Origin: Actinomycetales bacterium
Lineage (GTDB): Bacteria > Actinomycetota > Actinomycetes > Actinomycetales > Microbacteriaceae
NCBI GenBank assembly: GCA_015655445.1
Contig: JAATFA010000177.1
Coordinates: 1-41,417, forward strand
Reading direction: 5' to 3'
Length of the DNA stretch: 41,417 nucleotides
Below, one piece after another: positions 33,100 to 41,417 of the stretch. Made by a program: the position numbers and the translations under genes. Numbering within the stretch: the stretch's first letter is position 1; each line of letters opens with the position of its first letter. The notes under the pieces are model-generated. The model did not search any database. It was not told where the DNA came from and saw nothing but the letters and a program-made list of their open reading frames with translations.

Positions 33100-35400
33100 G
33101 TGAGCACTCCCGCCCTCGACACGGTCGCGAACGCGATCGCCACCCCCGAGCGAGAGCAGCCGTACGCGGCGCTCGGACTGCGCGCCGACGAGTACGCGCG
33201 CATCCGGGAGATCCTCGGCCGTCGCCCCACGGGCGCCGAGCTCGCGATGTACTCCGTCATGTGGAGCGAGCACTGCTCGTACAAGAGCTCGAAGGTGTGG
33301 CTGCGCGAGTTCGGCCGCCGGGTCTCGCCCGAGATGACGCGCCACCTCCTCGTCGGGATGGGCGAGAACGCGGGCGTGCTCGACGCGGGCGAGGGGTGGG
33401 CGGTCACCTTCAAGATCGAGAGCCACAACCATCCCTCCTACGTCGAGCCGTTCCAGGGGGCCGCGACGGGGGTGGGCGGCATCGTGCGCGACATCATCGC
33501 GATGGGCGCGCGCCCCGTCGCCGTCATGGACGCGCTGCGCTTCGGCGCGCTCGACTCGCCGGACACGGCGCGCGTGCTGCCGGGCGTCGTCTCCGGCATC
33601 AGCTTCTACGCCAACTGCCTCGGCCTGCCGAACATCGGGGGCGAGACGTGGTTCGACCCCGTCTACCAGGCGAACCCGCTCGTCAACGCTCTCGCCGTGG
33701 GCGTGCTGCGCCACGAGGACCTGCACCTCGCGAACGCGCGCGGCGCCGGCAACAAGGTCGTGCTGTTCGGCGCGCGCACGGGCGGCGACGGCATCGGCGG
33801 CGCCTCCATCCTCGCCTCCGACACGTTCTCCGCGGGCGGCCCCACGAAGCGCCCCGCCGTGCAGGTCGGCGACCCGTTCGCCGAGAAGGTGCTCATCGAG
33901 TGCTGCCTCGAGCTCTTCGCGCACGGCCTCGTCGAGGGCATCCAGGACCTCGGGGCGGCGGGCATCTCGTGCGCGACGAGCGAGCTCGCCTCCAACGGCG
34001 ACGGGGGCATGGCGATCGAGCTCGATCGCGTGCTGTTGCGCGACCCCTCGCTCACACCCGAGGAGATCCTCATGTCGGAGAGCCAGGAGCGCATGATGGC
34101 CGTCGTCGCGCCCGACAAGCTCGAGGGCTTCCTCGCCGTGACGGACAAGTGGGACGTCGAGACGAGCGTGCTCGGGGAGGTCACCGAGACCGGCCGGCTC
34201 GTCATCACGTGGCGCGGCGAGACGATCGTCGACGTCGACCCGCGCACGGTCGCGGTCGACGGGCCCGTGTACGAGCGGCCGCTCGCGCGCCCCGCGTGGC
34301 TCGACGGCGTGCAGGCCGACACCGCCGCGGCGCTCCCGCGTCCCGCCTCCGGCTCGCCGGAGCTCCGCGCGCAGGCGCTGCGCCTGCTCGGGAGCCCGAA
34401 CCTCGCCGACAAGCGCTGGATCACGGCGCAATACGACAAGTACGTGCTCGGCAACACGGCGCTCAGCTACCCCGACGACGGCGGGATGGTGCGGATCGAC
34501 GAGTCGAGCGGGCTCGGCTTCGCCGTCGCGACCGATGCGAACGGCCGCTACGCCTACCTCGACCCGTACCACGGCGCCCAGCTCGCGCTCGCGGAGGCGT
34601 ACCGCAACGTCGCGGTCACGGGGGCGACCCCGCGTGGCGTCTCGGACTGCCTCAACTTCGGCTCGCCGGAGAACCCCGAGGTCATGTGGCAGTTCTCGCA
34701 AGCGGTCGAGGGGCTCGCGGACGGCTGCCGCGAGCTCGGCATCCCGGTGACGGGCGGCAACGTGTCGTTCTACAACCAGACGGGCGACGTGCCCATCCAC
34801 CCGACGCCCGTCGTCGCGGTGCTCGGCATCATCGACGACGTCGCGCGCCGCATCCCGAGCGGCTGGCAGGACGACGGCCACAACGTCTACCTGCTCGGCA
34901 CGACCGCGCTCGAGCTCGACGGCTCGGCCTGGGCGGGCGTCGTGCACGGCCACCTCGGCGGACGTCCGCCCGCCGTCGACCTCGCGCGCGAGCGCGCCCT
35001 CGCCGACCTGCTCGCCGCGGCCGCGCACGAGTCGCTGCTCGCATCCGCCCATGACCTCGCCGACGGCGGCCTCCTCGCCGCGCTCGCCGAGTGCGTGCTG
35101 CGCTTCGGCGTCGGCGCCCGCGTGTGGCTGCGCGACCTGTGCGAGCGCGACGGCGTCGACGCGGCGACCGCGCTCTTCTCCGAGTCGACGGGGCGCGTGC
35201 TCGTCTCGGTGCCGCGCGAGGACGACGTGCGCTTCCTCGGCCTGTGCGAGGGACGCGGCTGCCCCGTGCTGCGCATCGGCGTCACCGACGCGACCGTCGG
35301 CCTCGACGTGCAGGGCGAGCTCGTGCTCACCCTCGAGGAGCTGCGCGAGGCCCACGAGTCCCCGCTGCCGGCCGTGCTCGGGCCTGTCGGCGGCTACTGA
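33100..35400 (+). CDS. purL: FGAM synthase subunit PurL (small type)
   Basis: A 766-residue synthetase subunit of the PurS/PurQ/PurL complex, making FGAM from FGAR, ammonia and ATP. It has no fused glutaminase. [77 protein letters not shown] and the mirrored second half ([35 protein letters not shown]) are complete. GTG 33100 follows AGGAG by 9 nt. It has its own promoter and is separated from purQ by the opposing MscS gene, so subunit balance depends on two transcripts. Confidence 0.97.
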   Translation: MSTPALDTVANAIATPEREQPYAALGLRADEYARIREILGRRPTGAELAMYSVMWSEHCSYKSSKVWLREFGRRVSPEMTRHLLVGMGENAGVLDAGEGWAVTFKIESHNHPSYVEPFQGAATGVGGIVRDIIAMGARPVAVMDALRFGALDSPDTARVLPGVVSGISFYANCLGLPNIGGETWFDPVYQANPLVNALAVGVLRHEDLHLANARGAGNKVVLFGARTGGDGIGGASILASDTFSAGGPTKRPAVQVGDPFAEKVLIECCLELFAHGLVEGIQDLGAAGISCATSELASNGDGGMAIELDRVLLRDPSLTPEEILMSESQERMMAVVAPDKLEGFLAVTDKWDVETSVLGEVTETGRLVITWRGETIVDVDPRTVAVDGPVYERPLARPAWLDGVQADTAAALPRPASGSPELRAQALRLLGSPNLADKRWITAQYDKYVLGNTALSYPDDGGMVRIDESSGLGFAVATDANGRYAYLDPYHGAQLALAEAYRNVAVTGATPRGVSDCLNFGSPENPEVMWQFSQAVEGLADGCRELGIPVTGGNVSFYNQTGDVPIHPTPVVAVLGIIDDVARRIPSGWQDDGHNVYLLGTTALELDGSAWAGVVHGHLGGRPPAVDLARERALADLLAAAAHESLLASAHDLADGGLLAALAECVLRFGVGARVWLRDLCERDGVDAATALFSESTGRVLVSVPREDDVRFLGLCEGRGCPVLRIGVTDATVGLDVQGELVLTLEELREAHESPLPAVLGPVGGY

Positions 35401-35434
35401 CCCCCGCCGCACGCGACGCGCCGCCGCACGCTGC

Positions 35435-36751
35435 TCACGTGAGCAGCTCGAGCGACTGCGAGAGGACGAGCCCCGCGGCCCCGAGGAGCGTCATGTCGTC
35501 CGTCGTGCTCGCGAAGAGCAGCTGCGGCTCGCCGCCCGGCCGCTGGGCGACGCCCTGCAGCACGTAGCGCTCGATGAGCGCGCGGAAGGGCTCGCCGCCC
35601 GCGACGACGTCCCCGTGCAGGATGAAGAGCCCGGGCGCGATCGTCTGCTGCATGTTGACGAGGCCGACGGCGATGTTGCGCGCGTACTTGTCGAGCAGCG
35701 CGGCCGCCTCTGCGCTGCCCTCCTCGGCGAGCCGCGCGAGCGGGCCCGTCGTCAGGTGCCGCGCACCGGGGATGCGGGCGGCGGCGGCCTGGCTGCGCAG
35801 CCAGCGGTGGGTCGCGATCGTCTCCCAGCACCCGCGGCGACCGCAGCGGCAGATCGCGCCGCCGAGGTCGACGATCGTGTGCCCGACCTCGCCGCCCGCG
35901 CCGCCCTCGCCGCGGTGCACGGATCCGTCCATGACGAAGCCCGCCCCGATCGCCTCGCCGCAGTAGACGGACGCGAACGTCGAGACGCGGCGGCCCGCGC
36001 CGAACCAGCGGTCGCCGAGCGCCTGCACGCGCGGATGCAGGTCGAGATGCACGGGGAGCCCCACGCGGTGCGAGAGCAGGGGGCCGAGCGGCAGGCCGGA
36101 GAGCCTCGGCGCGAGGTTGACCTCGATGATGCGACCCTCATCCGTGTCGACCATGCCGCCCACGCCGATGCCGACGCCGAGTGCCGCGGGACCGTCGGCC
36201 GGCAGCACGCTCTCGACACAGTCGGCGATGCAGTCGAGGATCTGCTCATGGCTCGCGCGCACGGGCGAGAACTCCCCCGAGGACTGGGCGAGGATGCTCC
36301 CGACCGGGCTCACGAGCGCGGCGCGGACCATGCCCGGGCCCACGTGCACGGCGACGATGGGGCGCCCCGAGGGTGAGAACCAGATGGGCCGCGCGGGCTT
36401 GCCCGCCTGTCCGCCCACGCGCTGCGGCGGCCCCTCGACGAGGATGCCCTCGTCGATGAGGGGCTGGACGATCGAGCCGATCGTCGTCTTCGTCACCTCG
36501 GCGAGACGTGCGAGCTCGGCGCGCGAGGACGGTCCCACGTCGTAGAGGATCTGCAGCAGGCGCGTGCGGTTGAGCCGCCCCGTGACGGACTGCGAGATGA
36601 GTCGCGGCGCCGACCCGGCACGCACGGGCGGACGGTAGGCGCCTCGCGCGACGGGGGCGCGCGAGGCGCCCTCGGGTGAGGGGGGTCTGCGCGCCTTCTC
36701 CGTGTGCGTCATCGGCATCCGCGGCGCGCCGCGCCGCTCTCCTTCCGGCAT
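35435..36751 (-). CDS. ROK-family transcriptional regulator
   Basis: A 438-residue repressor. After a disordered Arg/Pro-rich N-terminus, residues about 55-110 form the winged HTH (RTRLLQILYDVGPSSRAELA, RLAEVTKTTIGSIVQPLIDE). The C-terminal ROK sugar-kinase fold follows (IVAVHVGPGMVRAALVSPVG, ALGVGIGVGGMVDTDEGRII, VYCGEAIGAGFVMDG, GGEVGHTIVDLGG) with the zinc motif CRCGRRGCWE. It binds a sugar or sugar phosphate and controls the divergent ABC importer; two near-identical operators lie upstream. Starts at 36751, 36718 (GGAAGGAG 15 nt upstream) or 36712 are all possible; the N-terminus is uncertain. Confidence 0.9.
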   Translation of the reverse strand: MPEGERRGAPRMPMTHTEKARRPPSPEGASRAPVARGAYRPPVRAGSAPRLISQSVTGRLNRTRLLQILYDVGPSSRAELARLAEVTKTTIGSIVQPLIDEGILVEGPPQRVGGQAGKPARPIWFSPSGRPIVAVHVGPGMVRAALVSPVGSILAQSSGEFSPVRASHEQILDCIADCVESVLPADGPAALGVGIGVGGMVDTDEGRIIEVNLAPRLSGLPLGPLLSHRVGLPVHLDLHPRVQALGDRWFGAGRRVSTFASVYCGEAIGAGFVMDGSVHRGEGGAGGEVGHTIVDLGGAICRCGRRGCWETIATHRWLRSQAAAARIPGARHLTTGPLARLAEEGSAEAAALLDKYARNIAVGLVNMQQTIAPGLFILHGDVVAGGEPFRALIERYVLQGVAQRPGGEPQLLFASTTDDMTLLGAAGLVLSQSLELLT

Positions 36752-36837
36752 GCTCTCGGGCAGGGCCGACCTGCGCTCGGCGCACCCTCGCGACGTCGAG
36801 GTCGAGCCGGAGCGGAGGAGGGGGACGCCCCCGCATC

Positions 36838-36861
36838 CAATAGTCCATAAAGCTTACATAC
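36838..36861. promoter_or_regulatory. ROK operator copy 1
   Basis: CAATAGTCCATAAAGC plus TTACATAC (24 bp) matches the second copy 103 bp downstream at 21 or 22 of 24 positions. It reads as two half-sites AGTCCATAA/AGCTTACAT in direct order around an AAGCTT core. It lies just upstream of the ROK gene, so it may serve autoregulation. Confidence 0.65.
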
Positions 36862-36927
36862 GGCGGCCGCGGCGCGGATCGGTCTCGCCTCCGGATTAAT
36901 TGTTTGTTACGGGTCGGCATCGCGCTC

Positions 36928-36964
36928 TTGACAGGGCAGCCAATAGTCCACAAAGTTTACATAC
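36928..36964 (+). promoter_or_regulatory. Sugar-importer promoter with ROK operator copy 2
   Basis: TTGACA (36928-36933) is a consensus -35. Operator copy 2 (CAATAGTCCACAAAG then TTTACATAC, 36941-36964) covers the spacer and the -10 region (weak CAAAGT at 36951-36956). Repressor binding would block transcription. The leader to the binding-protein ATG at 37057 is about 90 nt. Confidence 0.65.
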
Positions 36965-37056
36965 CTCGCCGGTAAGTCAAGAAAGTGTCCTTACCCCTCG
37001 CGCCGCCGAGCGGAACGCAGGGAGTCACACCCCTTCCCAGGTATGGAGAACTTGCC

Positions 37057-38445
37057 ATGACACGAAGAATCCGCACGGCATCGGCCGCGCTCGCGTTCGC
37101 CGCCGTGACCGCGTTGACCCTCGCCGGCTGCGCCGGCGGAGGCGGCGGCGGCACGCTCGACAAGGCCGCGTGCGACGCGCTCATCTCGAAGGACCCCGCG
37201 CCCTCGGCCCAGGGGGCGGCGTCGCCCGCACCGCTCGCCGCCTCCGCCGCGACCGCCGTGCAGCCGGCCGTCGCGACGGGGCCCGCGAAGACGGCGGACG
37301 AGAAGAAGACCATCACGTTCGTCGGCGGCGCCTACACCGACACGACCGAGGACTACTGGAAGGACCTCGCGACGAAGTTCGAGGCCGCCAACCCCGGCTA
37401 CACCGTCAACGTCCAGATCATCGACTGGAACAACATCGACCAGCAGGTCGCGACGATGATCCAGACCAAGCAGTACCCGGACATCCTCAACGAGAACAAG
37501 TACTCGGGCTGGGCCTCCGACGACCTCCTGCAGGACGCCTCGAAGCTCGTGGCCTCCGACGTCGAGTCCGACTTCATCCCCGCGTTCAAGGACGCCGGCA
37601 CCTTCCAGGGCACGCAGTACGGCCTGCCGTTCATCACGAGCACGCGCGCGCTCTTCTACAACAAGGACGCGTTCGCGAAGGCGGGCATCGACGCCCCGCC
37701 GACGACGTGGCGCGAGCTCGTCGACGACGCGGAGAAGCTCACGAAGGCGGGCTACATCGGCTACGGCCTCCCGCTCGGCTCGGAGGAGAGCCAGGCGGAG
37801 TGGTCGATCTGGATGTGGGGCAACGGCGGCGACTGGGAGAGCGCTCCCGGCAAGTTCACCGTCAACTCCTCGAAGAACCAGGACACGCTCACGGTGCTCA
37901 ACTGCCTCACGAACGTGTACAAGGTCACCGAGCCCAACCCCGGTTAGACGAACCGCACCGACGGCATCTTCCACCCCTTCGCCGACGGCAAGGTCGGCAT
38001 GATGGCCGGCGCGAGCTTCGCTCCGAGCCTCTTCAAGGGCTGGGACTCGACCGTCGACTACGGCGTCGCCCCGCTGCCGGTCAACGGCGACGTCGACCAC
38101 TTCACGCTCGGCGTGCAGGACTACCTCATGGCCTTCAAGAACCCCGGCAACGAGACGGCCGTGAGCAAGTTCCTGAACTTCTTCTACCAGCAGGACAACT
38201 ACGTGCGGTTCCTCACGAGCCAGGGCTTCCTGCCCGCGACGAAGTCCGCCTCCGACGCGCTCCAGTCGAACCCCGACTTCGGGCCGTTCCTCTCGCTCCT
38301 GCCCACCGCGCGGTTCTACCCGTCGACCGACCCGAAGTTCCCCGCCGTGCAGGGCGCGGTGCAGAACCAGATCGGCACGGGCGTCGCGCCGGGAGCGGAC
38401 GTCAAGTCCATCCTCGACACCATCAACGCGGCCGGCAGCAAGTAG
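37057..38445 (+). CDS. Sugar ABC transporter substrate-binding lipoprotein, interrupted by in-frame TAG
   Basis: A 462-codon extracytoplasmic binding protein. Signal peptide with lipobox LAGC (Cys24), a Gly/Ala/Pro-rich linker, then the CUT1-type fold: KTITFVGGAYTDTTEDYWKD, LATKFEAANPGYTVNVQIID, YPDILNENKYSGWASDDLLQ, FITSTRALFYNKDAFAKAGI, GNGGDWESAPGKFTVNSS. At codon 297 a TAG (37945-37947) follows TEPNPG, after which the same frame continues TNRTDGIFHPFADGKVGMMA through to AAGSK and a second TAG at 38443-38445. Both halves are needed for a closed binding protein, so as written the product is truncated unless the TAG is read through or is an error. ATG 37057 has GGAGAA 8 nt upstream. Confidence 0.85.
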
Positions 38446-38544
38446 CCGCGCGGGGTCCGCGGCGCGCCGGCCACGAGCGGCCGCCGCGGACGCCGCGTGC
38501 GCGACCGATCGCGACCGACGACACGACGAGGAACGGAGACGACC

Positions 38545-40410
38545 ATGGCGATGCCCGCCACGACCACGGCACGGGCGCTGCGCGCACCCGCCCGCGGCGA
38601 GCGCTCGGCCAGCATCCGCGGGCTCGTGCGCGCGCTGCCGTGGACGACGCCGTCGGCGCTGCTCATCGCAGCCGTCATCCTCGTGCCGATCGGCGTCATG
38701 GTGCGGTCCTCGTTCACGCGCATCAAGGCGACGGGCGTCGCGGACGGCTTCGCGGGGCTCGACAACTACGCGCACCTCTTCGCCGAGCCTGCCCTCGGCC
38801 AGGTCGTCGTCAACACGCTCCTGTGGGTCGTGCTCGTCGTCGGCGGCTCGATCGCGATCTCGCTCGCGCTCGCGCAGTTCCTCAACAAGCGCTTCCGCGG
38901 GCGATTCCTCGTGCGGTGGGCGCTCGTCGTGCCGTGGGCCGCCGCGCTCGTCATGAGCGCGACCGTGTGGCGCTACATCCTGCAGGGCAGCAACGGGATC
39001 CTCAATCGCGTGCTCATGGACCTCGGCCTGCTCTCGACGCCCATCGGCTGGTACCAGGACCCGCGGTACGCCTTCGGCTCCGTCATCGTCGTCGGCATCA
39101 TCGTGACGATCCCGTTCACGACCTACGTCATCCTCGCGGGGCTGCAGACGCTGCCCGAGGACGTCTACGAGGCCGCGAAGGTCGACGGCGCGGGCGCGTG
39201 GCGCACGTACTGGGGCATCACCTTCCCGCTTCTGCGCCCCTCGCTCGTCATCGCGACGATCCTCGTCGTCGTCTCGGTGTTCAACTCGTTCCCCGTCATC
39301 TGGGTCATCACGGGCAGCAACACGGGCAACACGAGCGACACGACCATCACGTGGGCCTACAAGATCGCCTTCCGGCAGCAGCTCGACGCGGGCGAGGCGG
39401 CCGCCCTCTCCGTGCTCAACATCGTCTTCCTGTGCGTCGTCATCTTCTTCTACTTCCGCGCGGTCGGCGACGGCACCGGTCGCGACAGCCGCATCGGAGC
39501 GTTCCTCTCCCGCCTCGTCGCCCCGCTCGGCGAGCGCCGTCGACCGCGCCGTCGCCGCTCGTCGGCGCGCGCGGGGCGCGCGTGGAAGGCCGTGCGCCCC
39601 TACGCGATGCCGTTCTTCGGCCTGCTCGTCGCGCTCTTCTTCCTCGCGCCGTACCTCGTCATGCTCGTCTCGTCCGTCAAGTCCGGCACCGAGCTCTTCG
39701 CCTCCCCGGCGACCTACCTGCCGAAGGAGTGGGTGTGGTCGAACTGGGTCGACATCTGGTCGAAGATCGACCTGCTCGACTACATCAAGAACAGCCTCAT
39801 CATCGCGGGCGTCGGCACGGCCGTCGTCATCGTCGTCTCCGTGCCCGCCGCGTACTTCACCGCGCGCTACCGGTTCGCCGGCCGCGGCGCCTTCATGCGC
39901 CTCGTGCTCGTCACGCAGGTCATCGCGCCCGTCGCGGTCGTCGTGGGGCTCTACCAGGAGTTCGTGTGGGTCGACGGCGTCAACCAGTACTGGTCGATCA
40001 TCCTCACGAACGCGGCCTTCAACCTCGCCTTCTCGATCTGGATCCTGAGCGGGCAGTTCGAGTCGATCCCGGAGGACATCGAGGAGGCCGCGAAGCTCGA
40101 CGGGCTCGGCGCCCTGCGCATCCTGCTGCGGATCGCGCTGCCGCTCGTGCGGCCCGGGCTCGTGACGGCCGTCGTGTTCTCGTTCATCCAGATCTGGAAC
40201 GAGTTCCCCGTCTCGCTCACGCTCTTCAACAACTCGACGAAGGGCCTGCAGACGCTGCCCGTCGGCATCCAGCAGTTCGTCGGCCTCCAGTCGACGCAGT
40301 ACCAGTACCTGTTCGTCGCGTCCCTCATCGCGATCGTGCCCGTCGTGATCCTCTTCGCGAGCATCGAGCGCCACCTCATCGGCGGCCTCACGGCGGGAGC
40401 GGTCAAGTGA
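38545..40410 (+). CDS. Fused MalF-like + MalG-like sugar ABC transporter permease
   Basis: A 621-residue protein that combines two CUT1 permeases normally encoded by separate genes. First half (about 30-320): six TM helices and EAA loop EDVYEAAKVDGAGAWRTYWG, ITFPLLRPS (about 205-235). Then an Arg-rich cytosolic linker (about 325-350, [18 protein letters not shown]). Second half (about 355-621): six TM helices and EAA loop EDIEEAAKLDGLGALRILLR (about 510-540). There is no in-frame stop or ribosome site in the linker. Each EAA loop would dock one ATPase subunit; no ATPase gene lies here, so a shared MsmK-like ATPase is inferred. ATG 38545 has GGAG upstream. GTG of the next gene overlaps its stop. 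Confidence 0.9.
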   Translation: MAMPATTTARALRAPARGERSASIRGLVRALPWTTPSALLIAAVILVPIGVMVRSSFTRIKATGVADGFAGLDNYAHLFAEPALGQVVVNTLLWVVLVVGGSIAISLALAQFLNKRFRGRFLVRWALVVPWAAALVMSATVWRYILQGSNGILNRVLMDLGLLSTPIGWYQDPRYAFGSVIVVGIIVTIPFTTYVILAGLQTLPEDVYEAAKVDGAGAWRTYWGITFPLLRPSLVIATILVVVSVFNSFPVIWVITGSNTGNTSDTTITWAYKIAFRQQLDAGEAAALSVLNIVFLCVVIFFYFRAVGDGTGRDSRIGAFLSRLVAPLGERRRPRRRRSSARAGRAWKAVRPYAMPFFGLLVALFFLAPYLVMLVSSVKSGTELFASPATYLPKEWVWSNWVDIWSKIDLLDYIKNSLIIAGVGTAVVIVVSVPAAYFTARYRFAGRGAFMRLVLVTQVIAPVAVVVGLYQEFVWVDGVNQYWSIILTNAAFNLAFSIWILSGQFESIPEDIEEAAKLDGLGALRILLRIALPLVRPGLVTAVVFSFIQIWNEFPVSLTLFNNSTKGLQTLPVGIQQFVGLQSTQYQYLFVASLIAIVPVVILFASIERHLIGGLTAGAVK

Positions 40411-41246
40411 GCGTCCCCGCGGCACGGGCCGGCGGCCCGCTCGAGCCCGCGCGCGACGGACTGCTCGCATGCACGACCACGCGATCGTCGCTCCTCGTCG
40501 ACCCCGTGGACGGCGCGCGCATCGTCTCGCTCCGCATCGACGGCGTCGAGGTGCTCGGACGGGGCGAGCCCGCGCCGGGCGCACCGCCGGGGATCTTCTC
40601 CGGATGCTTCCTCATGGCGCCCTTCGCCGGCCGCACGGCGCACGGCAGATTCGCGTTCGAGGGCCGCGAGCACGCCCTTCCGCTCTCCTTCCCGCCGCAC
40701 GCGATCCACGGGCTGGCCTTCGACCGGCCGTGGCGCCGCGAGGGCGAGGAGCTCGTGCTCGACCTCGACGAGCGCTGGCCGTTCGGCGGAAGCGTGCGGC
40801 AGCGCTTCGAGCTCGGCGAGACGGGGCTCACCGTCACGGCGACGATCCTCAACGAGGAGCGCACGATGCCCGCGATCGCGGGCTTCCACCCGTGGTTCGT
40901 CGACCCGCTCGCCGACGGCTCGCGCCTCGCCGTCGACTTCCGGCCCGGCACGCGCTACGTGTGCGATCCGACGGGCATCCCCGTCGGCACGGTGCCCGGT
41001 GGCGGCGACCGCCCCTGGGACGACTCCTTCGCAGACGTCGCCGAGGAGCCCGTCGTGCGGTGGGAGAACGGCCTCGAGCTGCGGATCGGGCTCACCGGGT
41101 CGCACTGGATCGTGTGCGAGACCGTGCCGGGAGCCGTGTGCATCGAGCCGCTCAGCGGTCCCGTCAACGGCCTCGCGACGGGAGGGCACGCGATCGTCGG
41201 CCCGGGGCGCCCGCTCGTCCACCGCCTCGCACTGAGCTGGGACTGA
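40407..41246 (+). CDS. Aldose 1-epimerase-like protein
   Basis: A 279-residue beta-sandwich of the galactose-mutarotase superfamily. LLVDPVDGARIVSLRIDGVE, FLMAPFAGRTAHGRFAFEGR, FPPHAIHGLAFDRPW (His ligand) and AGFHPWFVDPLADGSRL (conserved His-Pro-Trp), GLTGSHWIVCETVPGAVCIE and the final EPLSGPVNGL are recognisable, with the C-terminal Glu as a probable base. It interconverts sugar anomers or binds a hexose phosphate; the substrate is unknown. GTG 40407 overlaps the permease stop, so it is translationally coupled in the importer operon and probably prepares the imported sugar for catabolism. Confidence 0.88.
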   Translation: MSVPAARAGGPLEPARDGLLACTTTRSSLLVDPVDGARIVSLRIDGVEVLGRGEPAPGAPPGIFSGCFLMAPFAGRTAHGRFAFEGREHALPLSFPPHAIHGLAFDRPWRREGEELVLDLDERWPFGGSVRQRFELGETGLTVTATILNEERTMPAIAGFHPWFVDPLADGSRLAVDFRPGTRYVCDPTGIPVGTVPGGGDRPWDDSFADVAEEPVVRWENGLELRIGLTGSHWIVCETVPGAVCIEPLSGPVNGLATGGHAIVGPGRPLVHRLALSWD

Positions 41247-41288
41247 CTCCCGCGCCCCGCCGCCAGCCGCCACCGCCCACTCGCCGCC

Positions 41289-41330
41289 ACCGCCCGCCAG
41301 ACACCGCCCGCCAGACACCGCCCGCCGCCC
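41289..41330. repeat. 14-bp tandem repeat, about 2.8 copies
   Basis: ACCGCCCGCCAGAC at 41289-41302 and 41303-41316, followed by a partial third copy ACCGCCCGCC. It lies in the 105-bp gap between the epimerase and the SDR gene. The array is C-rich on the plus strand, so its complement is G-rich; secondary structure on that strand is possible. Confidence 0.7.
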
Positions 41331-41351
41331 CCTTCGACCGGAACAGGAACC

Positions 41352-41417
41352 ATGACCGTCCTCGACTCCTTCTCCCTCGCCGGCAAGACCGCCCTGCTCA
41401 CCGGCGGCAGCCGCGGC
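41352..41417 (+). CDS. SDR-family oxidoreductase, 5' end only
   Basis: Twenty-two codons are visible before the window ends: MTVLDSFSLAGKTALLTGGS then RG. LAGKTALLTGGSRG is the start of the Rossmann fold with the T-G-x3-G-x-G cofactor loop of short-chain dehydrogenases such as gluconate 5-dehydrogenase. CAGGAA precedes the ATG by 4 nt. Its position after importer and epimerase suggests oxidation or reduction of the imported sugar or sugar acid. Confidence 0.75.
   Translation, partial: MTVLDSFSLAGKTALLTGGSRG

Noticed and set aside
3732-37947. TAG as a fully reassigned sense codon or pyrrolysine
   Set aside because: TAG also ends four genes at natural C-termini, and reading through the one at 38443-38445 would fuse the binding protein to the permease. 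No pylT/pylS-like gene is in the window. Only partial readthrough or mutation remains reasonable.
41289-41330. CRISPR-like array
   Set aside because: Units are 14 bp and directly adjacent without spacers; it is a simple tandem repeat.

Overview
The window is about 41 kb of very GC-rich DNA from an actinobacterium. The family-level guess is Microbacteriaceae (Micrococcales). It rests on the roughly 99-residue DUF7882-type protein at 3171-3470, the DUF3073 protein at 24622-24822, a purine cluster with the PurS/PurQ/small-PurL arrangement, and the general codon usage. Most of the window is ordinary chromosomal housekeeping and regulation. I see no phage, CRISPR array, rRNA or intact insertion sequence.

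Layout. 1-0.5 kb: a decayed junction with a perfect 13-bp inverted repeat, a tRNA 3'-half-like fragment and a broken excisionase/antitoxin-type helix-turn-helix reading frame. 0.57-2.8 kb: an MFS transporter divergent from a ribbon-helix-helix regulator plus VOC protein, sharing a 25-bp bidirectional promoter. 2.9-9.2 kb (minus strand): a small membrane protein, DUF7882, a small protein broken by an in-frame TAG, RecQ helicase, cysK-cysE and a DEAD-box helicase. 9.4-14.8 kb: a secreted esterase-like protein, an RND efflux pump and a MerR/TipAS regulator with a textbook 19-bp-spacer promoter. 14.8-19.4 kb: a DUF4097-PadR operon behind paired CGATATATCG palindromes, then a KimA-like APC permease and an AlkD-like repair protein. 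19.4-24.8 kb: a GT4 glycosyltransferase, a glycogen-debranching-type glucosidase, a MerR protein, a flavin monooxygenase and DUF3073. 25-35.4 kb: purM, purF, purD, purC, purS, purQ and purL, interspersed with a membrane protein, an SCP_3 protein and an MscS channel. 35.4 kb to the end: a ROK regulator and a divergent sugar ABC importer (a binding protein interrupted by TAG, and two permeases fused in one reading frame), an aldose-epimerase-like protein and the start of an SDR dehydrogenase.

Three cross-cutting observations matter most. First, three genes (the small gene at 3660-3908, purM and the sugar-binding protein) each carry one in-frame TAG in otherwise continuous coding sequence. Second, many genes here look leaderless: a TANNNT -10 box lies exactly 6 nt before the start codon in at least six cases, including two very compact divergent promoters. 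Third, the CUT1-type importer has its MalF-like and MalG-like permeases fused into one 621-residue protein. None of these proves a new system, but each can be tested.
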